Counted from the stretch's first letter, positions 42,775 through 52,629 are shown. The stretch: DNA of 64,000 nt from an uncultured Eubacteriales bacterium (GCA_900545135.1 UQXL01000011.1:12321-76320); one strand, 5' to 3'. The notes: generated from the sequence alone by a model not told the origin. Made by a program: numbers and translations.

Positions 42775-44046
42775 ATGAAAAGAATTTTGTTTTACACTAA
42801 CCAATTTTTTGGACAAATCGGTGGAGAAGAATTCGCATACACAGAGCCTTTTGTAGAAGCTGGTACTCGCGGTAACGCCAACGCTTTCGCTCCTTCTATC
42901 AAGGGCGGTGAAATCGTTGCTACTATCGTTTGCGGCGATAACTACTTTGTAGAAAACATGGATGTATGTAAAGAATTCATCAAGAAGCAGGTTGAAGAAT
43001 ACAAGCCTGACATTCTGATCGCAGGTCCTGCCTTCAACGCAGGAAGATTCGGTATCGCATGCTGCGAAGTCTGCAAATTCGTGCAGGGAACTTATGGTAT
43101 CCCTTCAGTTACAGGACTTTACTGGGAAAACCCAGGCGTGGAAATGTACAAGGCAGACTGCTACATCATGGAAGTAGGTAAGTCAGCTGCTACCATCAGA
43201 AAAGCGATTCCGCTTATCACAGGCTTTGTAAACAAGCTGATCTCAGGCGAAAAGCTGGGAACTCCTAAGCAGGAGCACTACTATCCAAAGGGACAGCGTG
43301 TCAACGTATTCCACGATGAAAGAGGCGCTAAGAGAGCTGTAGACATGCTGGTCAAGAAGCTCAAAGGCGAGCCTTATGAAACAGAGCTGGAGATTTCGGT
43401 ATACGAAAAAGTTAATCCGGCGCCTCCTTTGAAGGATCTGTCAAAGGCCAAGATCGCGCTCTGCACAACAGGCGGTATCGTTCCTATGGGCAACCCTGAC
43501 CATATCTTCGCTGCTTCAGCCAAGTTCTGGAAGAAGTACAGCTTAGAGGGCATGGACGGCCTTAAAGAGGGCGAATTCGAGTGCGTACACGCCGGTTATG
43601 ACCCTGTATACGCCAATGCGGACCCTAACCGTGTTGCTCCTTACAGCGCTCTTAAGAGACTGGAAAAGGAAGGCGTTATCGGTTCCGTATACCCTTATCT
43701 TTTAACTACAACAGGAAACTCAACTTCCGTTGCTGATGCTACCAAGTTTGGTCAGGAAATGGCTGAAGACCTGCTCGCTGCAGGCGTTAACGGCGTAATC
43801 CTGACGAGCACCTGAGGAACCTGTACACGTTGCGGTGCAACAATAGTTAAACAAATTGAAAAAGCAGGCATTCCTGCAGCCCACATCTGTACGGTAACTC
43901 CTATATCCAAGACGGTAGGAGCAGCCAGAATTTCCGGCGCGCAAGCTATACCTTATCCTACGGGAGATCCTAATCTTCCTGAGGCTAAGGAGGAAGCAAG
44001 ACAGACTGAGATCGTTATGAACGCGCTTGAATTGCTGACTAAGTAG
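42775..44046 (+). CDS. grdB: Selenoprotein B, selenocysteine subunit (GrdB type)
   Basis: Substrate-specific, substrate-binding subunit of the glycine/sarcosine/betaine reductase, 423 residues. An in-frame TGA at 43813-43815 encodes Sec347 in Sec-GTC-TRC, the U-x-x-C motif typical of this family; the frame stays open to TAG at 44044-44046. Downstream of the UGA lies the hairpin GTTGC-GGT-GCAAC, the likely SECIS. Without Sec readthrough the product would be a 346-residue fragment. GAAAGGAGAACTG precedes the ATG. Read-through and Sec insertion are supported by the complete sel gene set nearby. Specificity is unknown. Confidence 0.93.
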
Positions 44047-44061
44047 TACGAGTATTTTGAC

Positions 44062-44094
44062 GAGGCTCTGCAGTGTGCAGGGCCTCATTTTTTA
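44062..44094 (+). terminator. Terminator after grdB
   Basis: GAGGCTCTGCA and TGCAGGGCCTC arms around GTG, followed by ATTTTTTA. Confidence 0.85.
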
Positions 44095-44174
44095 TAAAAA
44101 AACTTGCAAAGTTAACAAGACAAAGTGCGTCTGTTTGTGTTATGATAAAACAGACGTACAGATAAAAACAATTT

Positions 44175-44271
44175 GGGGGTAGATGGGTGCTGGTGTGCCC
44201 TCTGGTCTTCAAAACCAGTGCGAGGGGTTAGGAGCCTCTTGGGTGGGTTCGATTCCCACATACTCCCGCCA
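44175..44271 (+). tRNA. selC: tRNA-Sec (TCA)
   Basis: About 97 bases with the long variable arm of selenocysteine tRNA (CGAGGGGTTAGGAGCCTC) and the anticodon loop CTTCAAA (anticodon TCA). The acceptor begins GGGGGTAG and ends ATACTCCCGCCA with encoded CCA. It is placed directly upstream of selA and selB. Confidence 0.95.
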
Positions 44272-44294
44272 TAAAACAGAATAGGGGGAAGAAT

Positions 44295-45713
44295 ATGAAC
44301 AGTAAATTGCTTAGAAAGCTGCCCAAAGTCGACGAACTGCTGATGGACGAAGAAGTCAGGGAAGCGTCATGCGGTCTTTTGAGAGAGCAGGTGGTCGACG
44401 TGATAAGGACTGTCATAGAAAACATCAGAAAAGATATTCTTGCGGCAGAAGAGCCGCTTGGAGATTCTTTCGTTTCTTATGAGTCGGTGGTGCAGAAAGT
44501 GATTGAAGCTGTCAGTTATTCTCACGTTAAAAGTCTGCGCCGGGTCATCAATGGAACCGGCGTAGTTTTGCATACAAACCTGGGAAGAGCAAAGCTTTCA
44601 AAAGCCTCCATGGAAGCTGTATCGGAGGTGGCGGACAAGTACTCTACTCTCGAGTATGACCCTGTCAAGGGCGGCCGGGGCTCGAGGCACGTCCACGTGG
44701 AGAAAGTGATAGAGAAGATAACGGGAGCGGAGGCCGCCATGGTGGTCAACAATAATGCGGCTGCCACAACTATATGCCTTGCAGCCTTAGGAAGAGGAAA
44801 AGAAGTTATAATTTCAAGGGGAGAGCTGGTGGAAATAGGCGGTTCGTTCAGGATACCGGAAATCATGGAAGAAAGCGGAGCATATCTGGCCGAGGTGGGT
44901 ACTACCAACAAAGCCAAGCTTTCTGACTATAAAAAGCGGATAAATGAGAATACCGGAGCCTTGATGAAAGTCCACACCAGCAACTACAAGATAATCGGCT
45001 TTACCGAAGAAGTATCTTTGAAAGAACTGGTCAAGTTGGGCAGAGAAGAAGACCTGCCGGTGATATATGATATGGGCAGCGGTCTGATGGTGCCTCTTGA
45101 TGAATACGGAATCAGCGAGCCTACCGTAAAAGCTGCCATGGCCGACGGAGCCGACGTGGTGCTTTTCAGCGGGGACAAGCTGCTGGGCGGTCCTCAGGGC
45201 GGAGTCATAATAGGCAGAAAAAAATATATAGACATGATGAAATCTCATCCGCTGGCCAGGATACTTAGAGTCGACAAGATGACCCTTTCCGCCATGGAAG
45301 CCACTTTCAAGGAATATTACGACGACGACAACGCAAAAGAAAAGATACCGGTTCTGGCCATGCTGACCAGGAGTCCTGAACAGCTTAAAGATGACGCGGA
45401 AAAGCTGCTTTCCGTGATAGAAGAGACTGCAGGAGACTGCCCGGCTGGCAGACGCATAGTCGCTGCGGTTGAAGAAACGGAGGACGTGGTAGGCGGAGGT
45501 TCCGCCCCGGCCACAGTTCTTAAGGGATACTGCGTTTCAGTTGTCTGCAGCGGGATTTACTCTCAGGAACTGGAACGAAAGCTCAGAACGGATGCTTTGC
45601 CTATCGTGACAAGAATAAATCACGACAAAGTGCTGTTTGACGTGAGGACCATCGCCGAAGAAGAATATCAAGTTATCGCGGACAGACTGAAAAAAATAAC
45701 TGAAGAGAAATAG
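44295..45713 (+). CDS. selA: L-seryl-tRNA(Sec) selenium transferase
   Basis: Converts Ser-tRNA(Sec) to Sec-tRNA(Sec) using selenophosphate. The 472-residue length is normal. The PLP lysine is in FSGDKLLGGPQGG; the SelA signature INGTGVVLHTNLGRA and the cofactor region NNNAAATTIC are visible. GGGGGAAGAAT precedes the ATG. The stop is two bases before selB, as in most sel operons. Confidence 0.97.
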   Translation: MNSKLLRKLPKVDELLMDEEVREASCGLLREQVVDVIRTVIENIRKDILAAEEPLGDSFVSYESVVQKVIEAVSYSHVKSLRRVINGTGVVLHTNLGRAKLSKASMEAVSEVADKYSTLEYDPVKGGRGSRHVHVEKVIEKITGAEAAMVVNNNAAATTICLAALGRGKEVIISRGELVEIGGSFRIPEIMEESGAYLAEVGTTNKAKLSDYKKRINENTGALMKVHTSNYKIIGFTEEVSLKELVKLGREEDLPVIYDMGSGLMVPLDEYGISEPTVKAAMADGADVVLFSGDKLLGGPQGGVIIGRKKYIDMMKSHPLARILRVDKMTLSAMEATFKEYYDDDNAKEKIPVLAMLTRSPEQLKDDAEKLLSVIEETAGDCPAGRRIVAAVEETEDVVGGGSAPATVLKGYCVSVVCSGIYSQELERKLRTDALPIVTRINHDKVLFDVRTIAEEEYQVIADRLKKITEEK

Positions 45714-45715
45714 AT

Positions 45716-47635
45716 ATGAAAAACGTAATTGTAGGAACGGCCGGGCATGTGGATCACGGCAAGACATGTCTGATAAAAGCCCTTACGGGCATGGACACCG
45801 ACAGACTAAAAGAAGAAAAGAAGCGGGGCATAACCATCGAAAACGGTTTTGCCGACATGATCTGCGGCGATTACAATATCAGCATTATAGATGTGCCGGG
45901 ACATGAAAAATTCATAAAAAATATGCTGGCTGGCATCGGCGGCATCGACCTAGTATTGCTGGTAATAGGCCTTGACGAGGGCGTAATGCCGCAGACCGTT
46001 GAACACTTTCAGATACTGAAAATGCTCAATATAAGAAAGGGCATAATCGTCTTCACCAAGCGCGATCTGGTGGAGGACGAAGAATGGATAGAGCTGGTCA
46101 AAGACGACGCCAGGGCCCTCGTTCAGGGTACTTTCATGGAAGACGCACCGTCCATAGAAGTTTCGGCCTACGATAATTTCAACATTGAAGAACTGAAGCA
46201 GCTCATAGTGGATAATATAGATGACGGACTTTTGAAGAGCGATGCAAAGGAGCTGTTCAGGCTGCCTGTGGACAGAGTCTTCACCATAGACGGCTTCGGC
46301 ACGGTGATAACGGGAACTCTGATAGAGGGCACCATAAAGCTTGGTGACGAACTTACGGTTTATCCCGAGGATAAGGCCACCAAGGTCAGAAATCTTCAAG
46401 TGCACAACGAATCAGTTCAGGCGGCTTTCGCCGGACAGAGGACCGCCATAAATTTGGCGGGGCTTAAAAAAGAAGATATCGAGAGAGGAAGCGTTCTGGC
46501 GGCTAAAGGCTCCCTAGAGCCGACCATGATGGCAGACGTGAGGCTGGAACTCTTCGACGATATAGACAGGAGCGTGCTCAACGGCAGCAGAGTTCACTTT
46601 TACTGCGGCTCCTCACAGGCCATAGGCAAGGTCGTGCTCATGGACAGGGACGCGGCGGAAAAAGGAGAGACCTGCTATGCTCAGATAAGGCTGGAGGAAG
46701 CCGTAGCCATAAAGAAAGACGACAGATTTATCATAAGGTTTTATTCGCCGCTGATAACCATAGGCGGCGGAAAGGTTCTCGAAGTTTCGCCGGAGAAGCA
46801 CAAACGCTTTGACGAGGAAGCCATAGAGGCTATGAAGATAAAAGACTGCGGAAATATAAAAGACACGGCGGAACTTGTAATCAGGGAAAAGAGCAGATAT
46901 TTCCTAGGAAAAGGCTATTTTGCCGCCAAGCTCAGGCTGGACCCTGCCGAACTGGAGGAAATAGCCGAATCGCTGGCCGGAGAGGGAAAAATAAGGATTC
47001 TGAGAAAAGAATACCTCATTCACAGGGATTATCTGGGAAATATACGGGATTTCAGCCGTACTCTTCTCGAAGAGTATCATAGTAAAAACAGTATTTCCGA
47101 GGGTATGAACAAAGAAGAATTCAAATCCAGAATAAACCAGAGATTCAAACTTCCTGACGCCAAATTCGCCGACGAACTCATCGCGCTGCTGGAGGCGGAG
47201 AACCTGATAAAAATAGGGGAAAAGAGTGTCGCTCTGGCGGACTTTTCCGTAAGTTATACTCCTGAGATGGAAGCTGTGAAGCAGCGCATACTCAAGATGT
47301 ACGCAGAAAGAAAATACGAGATGCCGACCAACGAAGAAGTACTGCAGGAAGCCGCGCGTTCTGAAAAGGAAAAGAGCAATGTAAGACATATAATAGACGC
47401 TCTGGCCAGAGACGGAGCCCTTGTAAAGCTCAATTATCAGTATTGCATAGACAGGCAAGCTTTCGATTCGGCCCTTGACGGTCTCAGGGAAAAAGTAAAA
47501 AAAGATGGGCAGATCACGCTGGCTGAGTTCAGGGATATGATAGGCACATCGAGAAAATACGCGGTGGAGATACTCGAGTATCTCGATGAAAAGAAGATAA
47601 CGATGAAAGTTGACGACGCCAGAGTTTTGCTGTAG
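45716..47635 (+). CDS. selB: Selenocysteine-specific elongation factor
   Basis: GTP-dependent factor that carries Sec-tRNA to UGA codons bearing a SECIS. The 639-residue length is typical. G1 is GTAGHVDHGKT, G3 is DVPGHEKF, G4 TKRD; the C-terminal half carries the winged-helix repeats that bind the SECIS RNA, the last near residues 590-639. It overlaps no gene but follows selA closely, so selA-selB form an operon. Confidence 0.97.
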   Translation: MKNVIVGTAGHVDHGKTCLIKALTGMDTDRLKEEKKRGITIENGFADMICGDYNISIIDVPGHEKFIKNMLAGIGGIDLVLLVIGLDEGVMPQTVEHFQILKMLNIRKGIIVFTKRDLVEDEEWIELVKDDARALVQGTFMEDAPSIEVSAYDNFNIEELKQLIVDNIDDGLLKSDAKELFRLPVDRVFTIDGFGTVITGTLIEGTIKLGDELTVYPEDKATKVRNLQVHNESVQAAFAGQRTAINLAGLKKEDIERGSVLAAKGSLEPTMMADVRLELFDDIDRSVLNGSRVHFYCGSSQAIGKVVLMDRDAAEKGETCYAQIRLEEAVAIKKDDRFIIRFYSPLITIGGGKVLEVSPEKHKRFDEEAIEAMKIKDCGNIKDTAELVIREKSRYFLGKGYFAAKLRLDPAELEEIAESLAGEGKIRILRKEYLIHRDYLGNIRDFSRTLLEEYHSKNSISEGMNKEEFKSRINQRFKLPDAKFADELIALLEAENLIKIGEKSVALADFSVSYTPEMEAVKQRILKMYAERKYEMPTNEEVLQEAARSEKEKSNVRHIIDALARDGALVKLNYQYCIDRQAFDSALDGLREKVKKDGQITLAEFRDMIGTSRKYAVEILEYLDEKKITMKVDDARVLL

Positions 47636-47738
47636 CGGTCAGTCAAGCGGTCTTGACTTGAGGTGGCCGTGAGGTTATCTGAGGCAGCAGTGATCGAACC
47701 AATGCGGCCTGAAGCAGCAGTGATTTAGGAGAAGAATT

Positions 47739-48635
47739 ATGGAATTTAAACAGATTGAAGCTTTCGTAAACGTTATAAAATATAAGAGCTTTTCCAAGGC
47801 GGCAGACGCTTCGTTTCTCACTCAGCCGACCATAAGCACCCACATAAGTTCCTTGGAAAAGGAACTGGGGGTGACTCTTATAGACAGGCTGGGCAAGGAA
47901 TCCAGACCGACCAAGGAGGGCAGAGCGTTTTACAAATATGCCATAAGCCTGATAAATACCAGGGAAAAAGCGATGTTGGAGATAGGTAGCCGCGGAGGTG
48001 AAATTTCCGGCATAGTAGATATAAGAGCTTCAAGCATACCTGGCCAGTATATAGTTCCTGAGCTGATGACAGGATTTCGCAAAATTTTCCCGTCCGCCAG
48101 GTTCTATATGGAGCAGTCGGACAGCGAGACAGTGTGGGACTGCATAGAAGAGAACGACGGAGAGCTGGGATTTACCGGAGGGTATAAGAGCAACGGTTTA
48201 AAATACGATCTGCTGTTCAAAGATTCGATGGTGCTGATAACCCCGAAAAGCGATAAATATATGAAGCTGAGAGAAAAATCCGAATACATACAGAGAGAAG
48301 ATTTTCTGGAAGAAGATTTCGTCTGGCGTGAAGAGGGGTCGGCGACGCGAAGCACATTTGAAGATATGATTTATTCCGGGCACGGAAAAAGACCCGGCGT
48401 GATAGCCACAGTCAACAGCCTGGAAGCCATAAAGAGGTGCGTAGCCGGAGGTTTGGGAGTTTCCGTGCTTTCGGAGACTGCGGTCAGTAAAGACGCTGAA
48501 GCCAGTTACCTTTCATTTAAGATGGCGGACGTCAAGCTGGAAAGGGAATTTTATCTGGTGACCAATAAGAACGTTACACTTTCTCCTACAGCGATAAAAT
48601 TCAGAGATTTCGTTCTCAATAAGTTTAGCAGATAG
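47739..48635 (+). CDS. LysR-family regulator associated with selenium metabolism
   Basis: A 298-residue LysR regulator. The N-terminal HTH is KQIEAFVNVIKYKSFSKAADASFLTQPTISTHISSLEKEL (residues ~3-42) and a C-terminal substrate-binding domain follows. This LysR subfamily is usually found with sel or selenium-transport genes, so it probably responds to selenium status; the target is unproven. AGGAGAAG precedes the ATG. It lies between selB and the second sigma-54 activator. The 103-bp spacer contains two copies of GCAGCAGTGAT. Confidence 0.9.
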   Translation: MEFKQIEAFVNVIKYKSFSKAADASFLTQPTISTHISSLEKELGVTLIDRLGKESRPTKEGRAFYKYAISLINTREKAMLEIGSRGGEISGIVDIRASSIPGQYIVPELMTGFRKIFPSARFYMEQSDSETVWDCIEENDGELGFTGGYKSNGLKYDLLFKDSMVLITPKSDKYMKLREKSEYIQREDFLEEDFVWREEGSATRSTFEDMIYSGHGKRPGVIATVNSLEAIKRCVAGGLGVSVLSETAVSKDAEASYLSFKMADVKLEREFYLVTNKNVTLSPTAIKFRDFVLNKFSR

Positions 48636-48657
48636 AAATACTGCAGGGAGAGAAACC

Positions 48658-50073
48658 ATGCTCAACATAGGAAGCTTAGTAGTAAACAGTCTTGACTATA
48701 TCTTCATAGTAGATAAGGATTACAGGATAATCTACAACACGAGATACGACGAGAAGCTCAATGATGGCAAGGACGGGACTGAACCCCTGGGGTATTTCAA
48801 CAAAAATTATCTCGAAGTGTATCCCGGCCTGAACCGCGATAACAGCAGTGTTATAAAGTGCATAGAGACAGGGGAAATAATAATAAACAAACGTCAGGAA
48901 TATTACGATTATCTGAACAATCGCTATGTGACCAACAACGTCACTTTTCCGCTGATGAAAAAAGGCAAGCTCATAGCTGTAGTCGAGCTGGCCATGGACG
49001 TGGACGAAAGCGATGAGGACAGGAGCGGCGACGCCAACCGGAAATTTGACGAGTTCGTTCTCAGAATAAAAAAAGACGCGGGAATGATCACCTTCGACAC
49101 CATATTGACGGAAAACAAGCAGATGAAGGAAAGCATAGAAAAGGCCAAGATACTGGCCACTCTGCCCAATCCCACTTTGATATACGGCGAAACCGGTACC
49201 GGCAAGGAGCTGTTTGCCCAGTCGATGATAACTTACTGCAAAGTCCCGAGGGGAAAGGTGGTCATCCAAAACTGCGCGGCTGTGCCGGAAAATCTCATGG
49301 AAGCCATCCTCTTCGGCACCGTCAGGGGAGCGTATACAGGAGCGGAAAACAAAAAGGGACTGTTTGAGCAGGCCGACGGCGGAGTACTGTTCCTTGACGA
49401 ACTGAACTCCATTCCCTATAACGTCCAGTCAAAATTGCTGAGAGTCCTGCAGGATGGCAGTTTCCGCCCTTTGGGCAGCAACAAGGACAAACACGTCAAG
49501 GTCAAAGTCATAGGAGCGATGAACATAGAACCTGTGGAAGCGATCGACGGAGGAATAATAAGGAAAGACTTGTTTTACCGCTTTTCCAGCGGCCTGATAA
49601 CTCTGCCGCCACTGCGGGAAAGACGGGAAGATATAACACTTTTCATAAAACATTATGTAGATTATTATAAGCGCGCATACAACAAGGAAGTGAGCGGTGT
49701 AGACGATGAAGTAAAGGAACTGTTCATGAACTATTCGTGGGACGGCAACGTCAGGGAACTTTCCAACACCATAGAATCCATGGTGACTTCTCTCACAGAC
49801 GGCACAGTGCTGACGAAAAAGCAGATACCCAAATATTTGCTTGAGAGAATGGACAAGGAAAGAAATGAAGCGGAGCAGAAAGAGGAGGATTTGTTTTCCG
49901 GCGGAGATGAAAACGACCAGATAGCTTACCATGAGGTCATGGAGGCCGTGGAAAAAAAGATGGTCAGAAGAGCTCTGGAGATGGCAAAGGGCAATAAGAC
50001 CAAGGCCGGTGAAATCCTCGGTCTGCCGAGGAAAACCCTCGTCTACAGGATGGAGAGGCTGGGGATAAAATAG
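48658..50073 (+). CDS. Sigma-54-dependent transcriptional activator (copy 2)
   Basis: A 471-residue enhancer-binding protein with the same architecture as the protein at 39812: N-terminal PAS-like domain (VVNSLDYIFIVDKDYRIIYN), AAA+ domain with GETGTGKE, the variant GAYTGA loop, GGVLFLDE, and a C-terminal Fis-type HTH (TKAGEILGLPRKTLVYRMERLG). The two are clearly paralogues. Sigma-54 promoters of ald and grdA lie 1.3 and 4 kb away and may be its targets. GGGAGAGAAACC precedes the ATG. Confidence 0.92.
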   Translation: MLNIGSLVVNSLDYIFIVDKDYRIIYNTRYDEKLNDGKDGTEPLGYFNKNYLEVYPGLNRDNSSVIKCIETGEIIINKRQEYYDYLNNRYVTNNVTFPLMKKGKLIAVVELAMDVDESDEDRSGDANRKFDEFVLRIKKDAGMITFDTILTENKQMKESIEKAKILATLPNPTLIYGETGTGKELFAQSMITYCKVPRGKVVIQNCAAVPENLMEAILFGTVRGAYTGAENKKGLFEQADGGVLFLDELNSIPYNVQSKLLRVLQDGSFRPLGSNKDKHVKVKVIGAMNIEPVEAIDGGIIRKDLFYRFSSGLITLPPLRERREDITLFIKHYVDYYKRAYNKEVSGVDDEVKELFMNYSWDGNVRELSNTIESMVTSLTDGTVLTKKQIPKYLLERMDKERNEAEQKEEDLFSGGDENDQIAYHEVMEAVEKKMVRRALEMAKGNKTKAGEILGLPRKTLVYRMERLGIK

Positions 50074-50122
50074 AAACAGACTTGCAGAATTTACGCAGTA
50101 AGACAGATAAAATAGGTACCAG

Positions 50123-50150
50123 AAAAAAGGTCTCAGGCGAGACCTTTTTA
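50123..50150. terminator. Bidirectional terminator
   Basis: AAAAAAGGTCTC and GAGACCTTTTTA arms around AGGC; serves the activator gene and the converging hypothetical gene. Confidence 0.9.
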
Positions 50151-50651
50151 GTTTTGCATATTTTCTATTATTGAAATCAATTCCTGAAGCCAAAGCGAGT
50201 CGCTGTCATAATCCTCCTGATCTACGCCTCTGACAAGAAATAATTTTTCATGCAGCAAAATTGAATTGGTTTCAAAATAACAAGTTTTTTTATCCAGAAA
50301 TAAATAAACTTTTGTATATCCCTGAAGCTTTGAATATAAGCAAATATTTCTTTCAGTTCTTGGCAATTCAAGGAATAACGGTGAAACCTCTTCAATCCTC
50401 CGGTTAAGAGCGCGACTGATATTGTCCTTAAATATTTCATATCGGATATCGCTCAAATAGATTTCTCTGTAATCAAAATGCGATTCTATATATTCAAATA
50501 ACCGCTGATAAGAATAAGGCTGAGGTATGATTGTACTCTTTATTGCCTCATAATTTTCACTTCCGGCAGCCTTATCTGAAGTACATAGTCCGGGTTGAGC
50601 AAAATCTTTTTCTACCTTCAACTTACTTGTCACCACCCGCTGATTTGCCAA
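50148..50651 (-). CDS. Hypothetical protein in an AT-rich patch
   Basis: A 167-residue soluble protein I do not recognise; acidic at the C terminus and without motifs or membrane segments. The start is doubtful: the stated start is a TTG, the SD-like GGAGGA lies well upstream, and a stop codon lies between. Base composition is visibly more AT-rich than the neighbouring selenium genes, consistent with acquisition. It sits 18 bases downstream of the small membrane protein on the same strand, so the two may be one unit. Confidence 0.45.
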   Translation of the reverse strand: MANQRVVTSKLKVEKDFAQPGLCTSDKAAGSENYEAIKSTIIPQPYSYQRLFEYIESHFDYREIYLSDIRYEIFKDNISRALNRRIEEVSPLFLELPRTERNICLYSKLQGYTKVYLFLDKKTCYFETNSILLHEKLFLVRGVDQEDYDSDSLWLQELISIIENMQN

Positions 50652-50669
50652 ATGCCAGTTAACAAATAA

Positions 50670-50894
50670 CTATTCCTCCTTTACTTTCAAAATGAATCCC
50701 CACACGGCAAGACCGATTCCGAAAATACGTACCGACGGTATGATTTGGGGAAGCCTTATGTCAAGATACCTGTAATCATAAATAGAAAACTCTGAGTTGA
50801 TTAAAGTCATCAAAAAGTCAGGTACAAATGGAGCCAGTAAAATTATAATCAAACCGGCGATAATGAATTTGCTTGAAGTTTTTTTCCCTTTCAT
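50670..50894 (-). CDS. Small membrane protein in the AT-rich patch
   Basis: A 74-residue protein with two hydrophobic segments (IIAGLIIILLAPFVPDF and IFGIGLAVWGFILKV) and a charged interior. GAAAGGAGAAGGG precedes the ATG on the minus strand. No family recognised. Probable operon with the downstream hypothetical gene. Confidence 0.6.
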   Translation of the reverse strand: MKGKKTSSKFIIAGLIIILLAPFVPDFLMTLINSEFSIYDYRYLDIRLPQIIPSVRIFGIGLAVWGFILKVKEE

Positions 50895-50966
50895 TTTCCC
50901 TTCTCCTTTCGCGCAGAAGTTATCTCTTTCTGAAGTAAACATCACAATTAAATTTGGCGCTATATG

Positions 50967-50997
50967 CAAAAACGCATAAGCGCTTTCAGCCTATGCG
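50967..50997 (-). terminator. Hairpin upstream of the small membrane gene
   Basis: On the minus strand ACGCATA and TATGCGT arms followed by TTTTTG; it could be an attenuator or the end of an upstream transcript. Confidence 0.5.
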
Positions 50998-51349
50998 TCT
51001 AAGGGATCTATTTAATCAATTATGCTGTCTTTTCATATTTATGCTTATAAATAAATCGCAAAGGCAATAAGCTGCTTGCTGATTTAATGAAATTAAACAA
51101 TTAAAGCATAAAACCTATTATCTAATGTCAAGGTATCATATTCATGCTGCCATGTCAACAATTTAATAAATTCATGAAGGGTTCGTTGGATTTGCAGAAA
51201 ATTGCCCGAGGCAAACGGCGAAAAACCGCCGCAATCTGAAAAATAATAACGGCGAAATTTAGCCGGAAAAACGTTCGCGATACATCGGCCGATGGGGAGT
51301 CTGTCCTAAAAGTATTGATATAGAGCCATTTCTGCTTTATAATAAAAAA
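50998..51349. other. Noncoding control region upstream of ald
   Basis: About 350 AT-rich bases with no gene. The only distinct signal is a perfect 12-bp palindrome CATCGGCCGATG at 51283-51294, 56-67 bases upstream of the sigma-54 element, a candidate enhancer site. Short GC-rich stretches with GGCGAAAAACCGCC-type repeats precede it. Confidence 0.5.
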
Positions 51350-51365
51350 TGGCACGTTTGTTGCT
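51350..51365 (+). promoter_or_regulatory. Sigma-54 (-24/-12) promoter of ald
   Basis: TGGCACGTTTGTTGCT, a perfect match to TGGCAC-N5-TTGCW, 72 bases before the ald ATG. Confidence 0.93.
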
Positions 51366-51436
51366 ATATATAATTTATGCTAACGCTGTTTTAAACAGTT
51401 ACAGATTAAGGATGTCAGAAAAGGAGAATACACAAA

Positions 51437-52558
51437 ATGAAAATTGGTGTAATGAAAGAAATCAAACCAAGCGAATACAGAGTTGCCGCTGTACCTTCAG
51501 CAGTAGCCGAGCTGGTTAGAAGAGGTCATGAAGTAATCGTAGAACATGACGCAGGAAAAGGAAGCGGATATTCAGACGAAGATTACAAAGAAGCAGGAGC
51601 TAAGATCGAAAACGAAGCTGCTAAGATCTGGAACTCTGTAGATATGATCTACAAAGTAAAGGAGATTTTCCCGGAAGAATGGCAGTATCTGAGAAAGGAC
51701 ATGATCGTTTTCACTTACATTCATTCTAACGCTCATTTAGATCAGACAGAAGCTCTGCTTAACAGCAAATGCACAAGTATCGCTTACGAAGATATCTCCG
51801 ACGACAGAGGCCAGTGGCCGCTCTTAAGCCCAATGAGCGAACTTGCAGGAAAGGGCGGATTCCTCGCAGCACTCAACTTCCAGCAGACTGTTCACGGCGG
51901 TCCTGGAAAGCTTTTAGCAAACGTATGCGGCGCACCTGCTCCTGTAGTTACTATCATAGGATGCGGACATTCCGGAATGGGCGCATGCGAGCTTGCTGCA
52001 GCATTCGGATGCAAAGTAAATGTTCTTGACATAAACTACGAAGCTATGCTGGCTGCAAAAGAAATCATGCCTAAGAACGTATCTTTCATGTTCTCCAACA
52101 GAACCAACCTGCTGGCCTGCCTGAAAGAATCAGATGTAGTTATCAACTGCATACTGTGGCCTAAGACCAGAAAAGACCATCTCATCTACAGAGAAGACCT
52201 CAAGCTGATGAAGTCAGGCGCAATGATCGTTGACGTTGCCTGCGACGACGAGGGAGCTGTAGAAACATGCAGAAGCACAAGCCACACTGATCCTGTTTAC
52301 TATGAAGAAGGCATCATGCACTACTGTGTGGACAACATTCCTTCAGCTTTCGCGCAGACTGCGTCCACAACCCTTTCAAACGCAACTCTGCCTTTCGCTA
52401 TGGCTATCGCCAACAAGGGTGTTGAAAAGGCTCTCAAGGACGACAAGCACCTGAGAAGAGGTCTTACTACTTACGACGGAAAGCTCACTCTGCTTGAAAC
52501 AGCTGAAAAATACGACATTCCGTTCGTATCACCTGACGACCTGGTTAAAAACTTCTAG
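51437..52558 (+). CDS. ald: Alanine dehydrogenase family protein
   Basis: NAD-dependent enzyme that would oxidise alanine to pyruvate and ammonia, 373 residues. The N terminus MKIGVMKEIKPSEYRVAAVP matches the Ald/PntA pattern, with the catalytic Lys/His region (YKVKEIFPEEW, YIHSNAH) and a Rossmann motif (TIIGCGHSGMGACELAAAFG). It is divergent from typical Ald in the C-terminal half (HYCVDNIPSAFAQTA), so lysine-type or N5-carboxyethyl-ornithine relatives remain possible. AAAAGGAGAAT precedes the ATG. Its own sigma-54 promoter ties it to the Stickland genes: oxidation of alanine would provide electrons for the glycine-reductase-type system. Confidence 0.82.
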   Translation: MKIGVMKEIKPSEYRVAAVPSAVAELVRRGHEVIVEHDAGKGSGYSDEDYKEAGAKIENEAAKIWNSVDMIYKVKEIFPEEWQYLRKDMIVFTYIHSNAHLDQTEALLNSKCTSIAYEDISDDRGQWPLLSPMSELAGKGGFLAALNFQQTVHGGPGKLLANVCGAPAPVVTIIGCGHSGMGACELAAAFGCKVNVLDINYEAMLAAKEIMPKNVSFMFSNRTNLLACLKESDVVINCILWPKTRKDHLIYREDLKLMKSGAMIVDVACDDEGAVETCRSTSHTDPVYYEEGIMHYCVDNIPSAFAQTASTTLSNATLPFAMAIANKGVEKALKDDKHLRRGLTTYDGKLTLLETAEKYDIPFVSPDDLVKNF

Positions 52559-52567
52559 TATTCACAT

Positions 52568-52605
52568 AAAAAATCCTCAGACACGATTTGTCTGAGGATT
52601 TTTTT
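52568..52605 (+). terminator. Terminator of ald
   Basis: AAAAAATCCTCAGAC and GTCTGAGGATTTTTTT arms around a seven-base loop. Confidence 0.93.
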
Positions 52606-52629
52606 AAGTCTTTTTGAAACCACCGGCTT

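Noticed and set aside
43813..43815. TGA in grdB as a gene-ending stop or a frameshift.
   Set aside because: The frame continues for 77 codons with the conserved Cys pattern after it, and a full selenocysteine machinery is present, so it is Sec.
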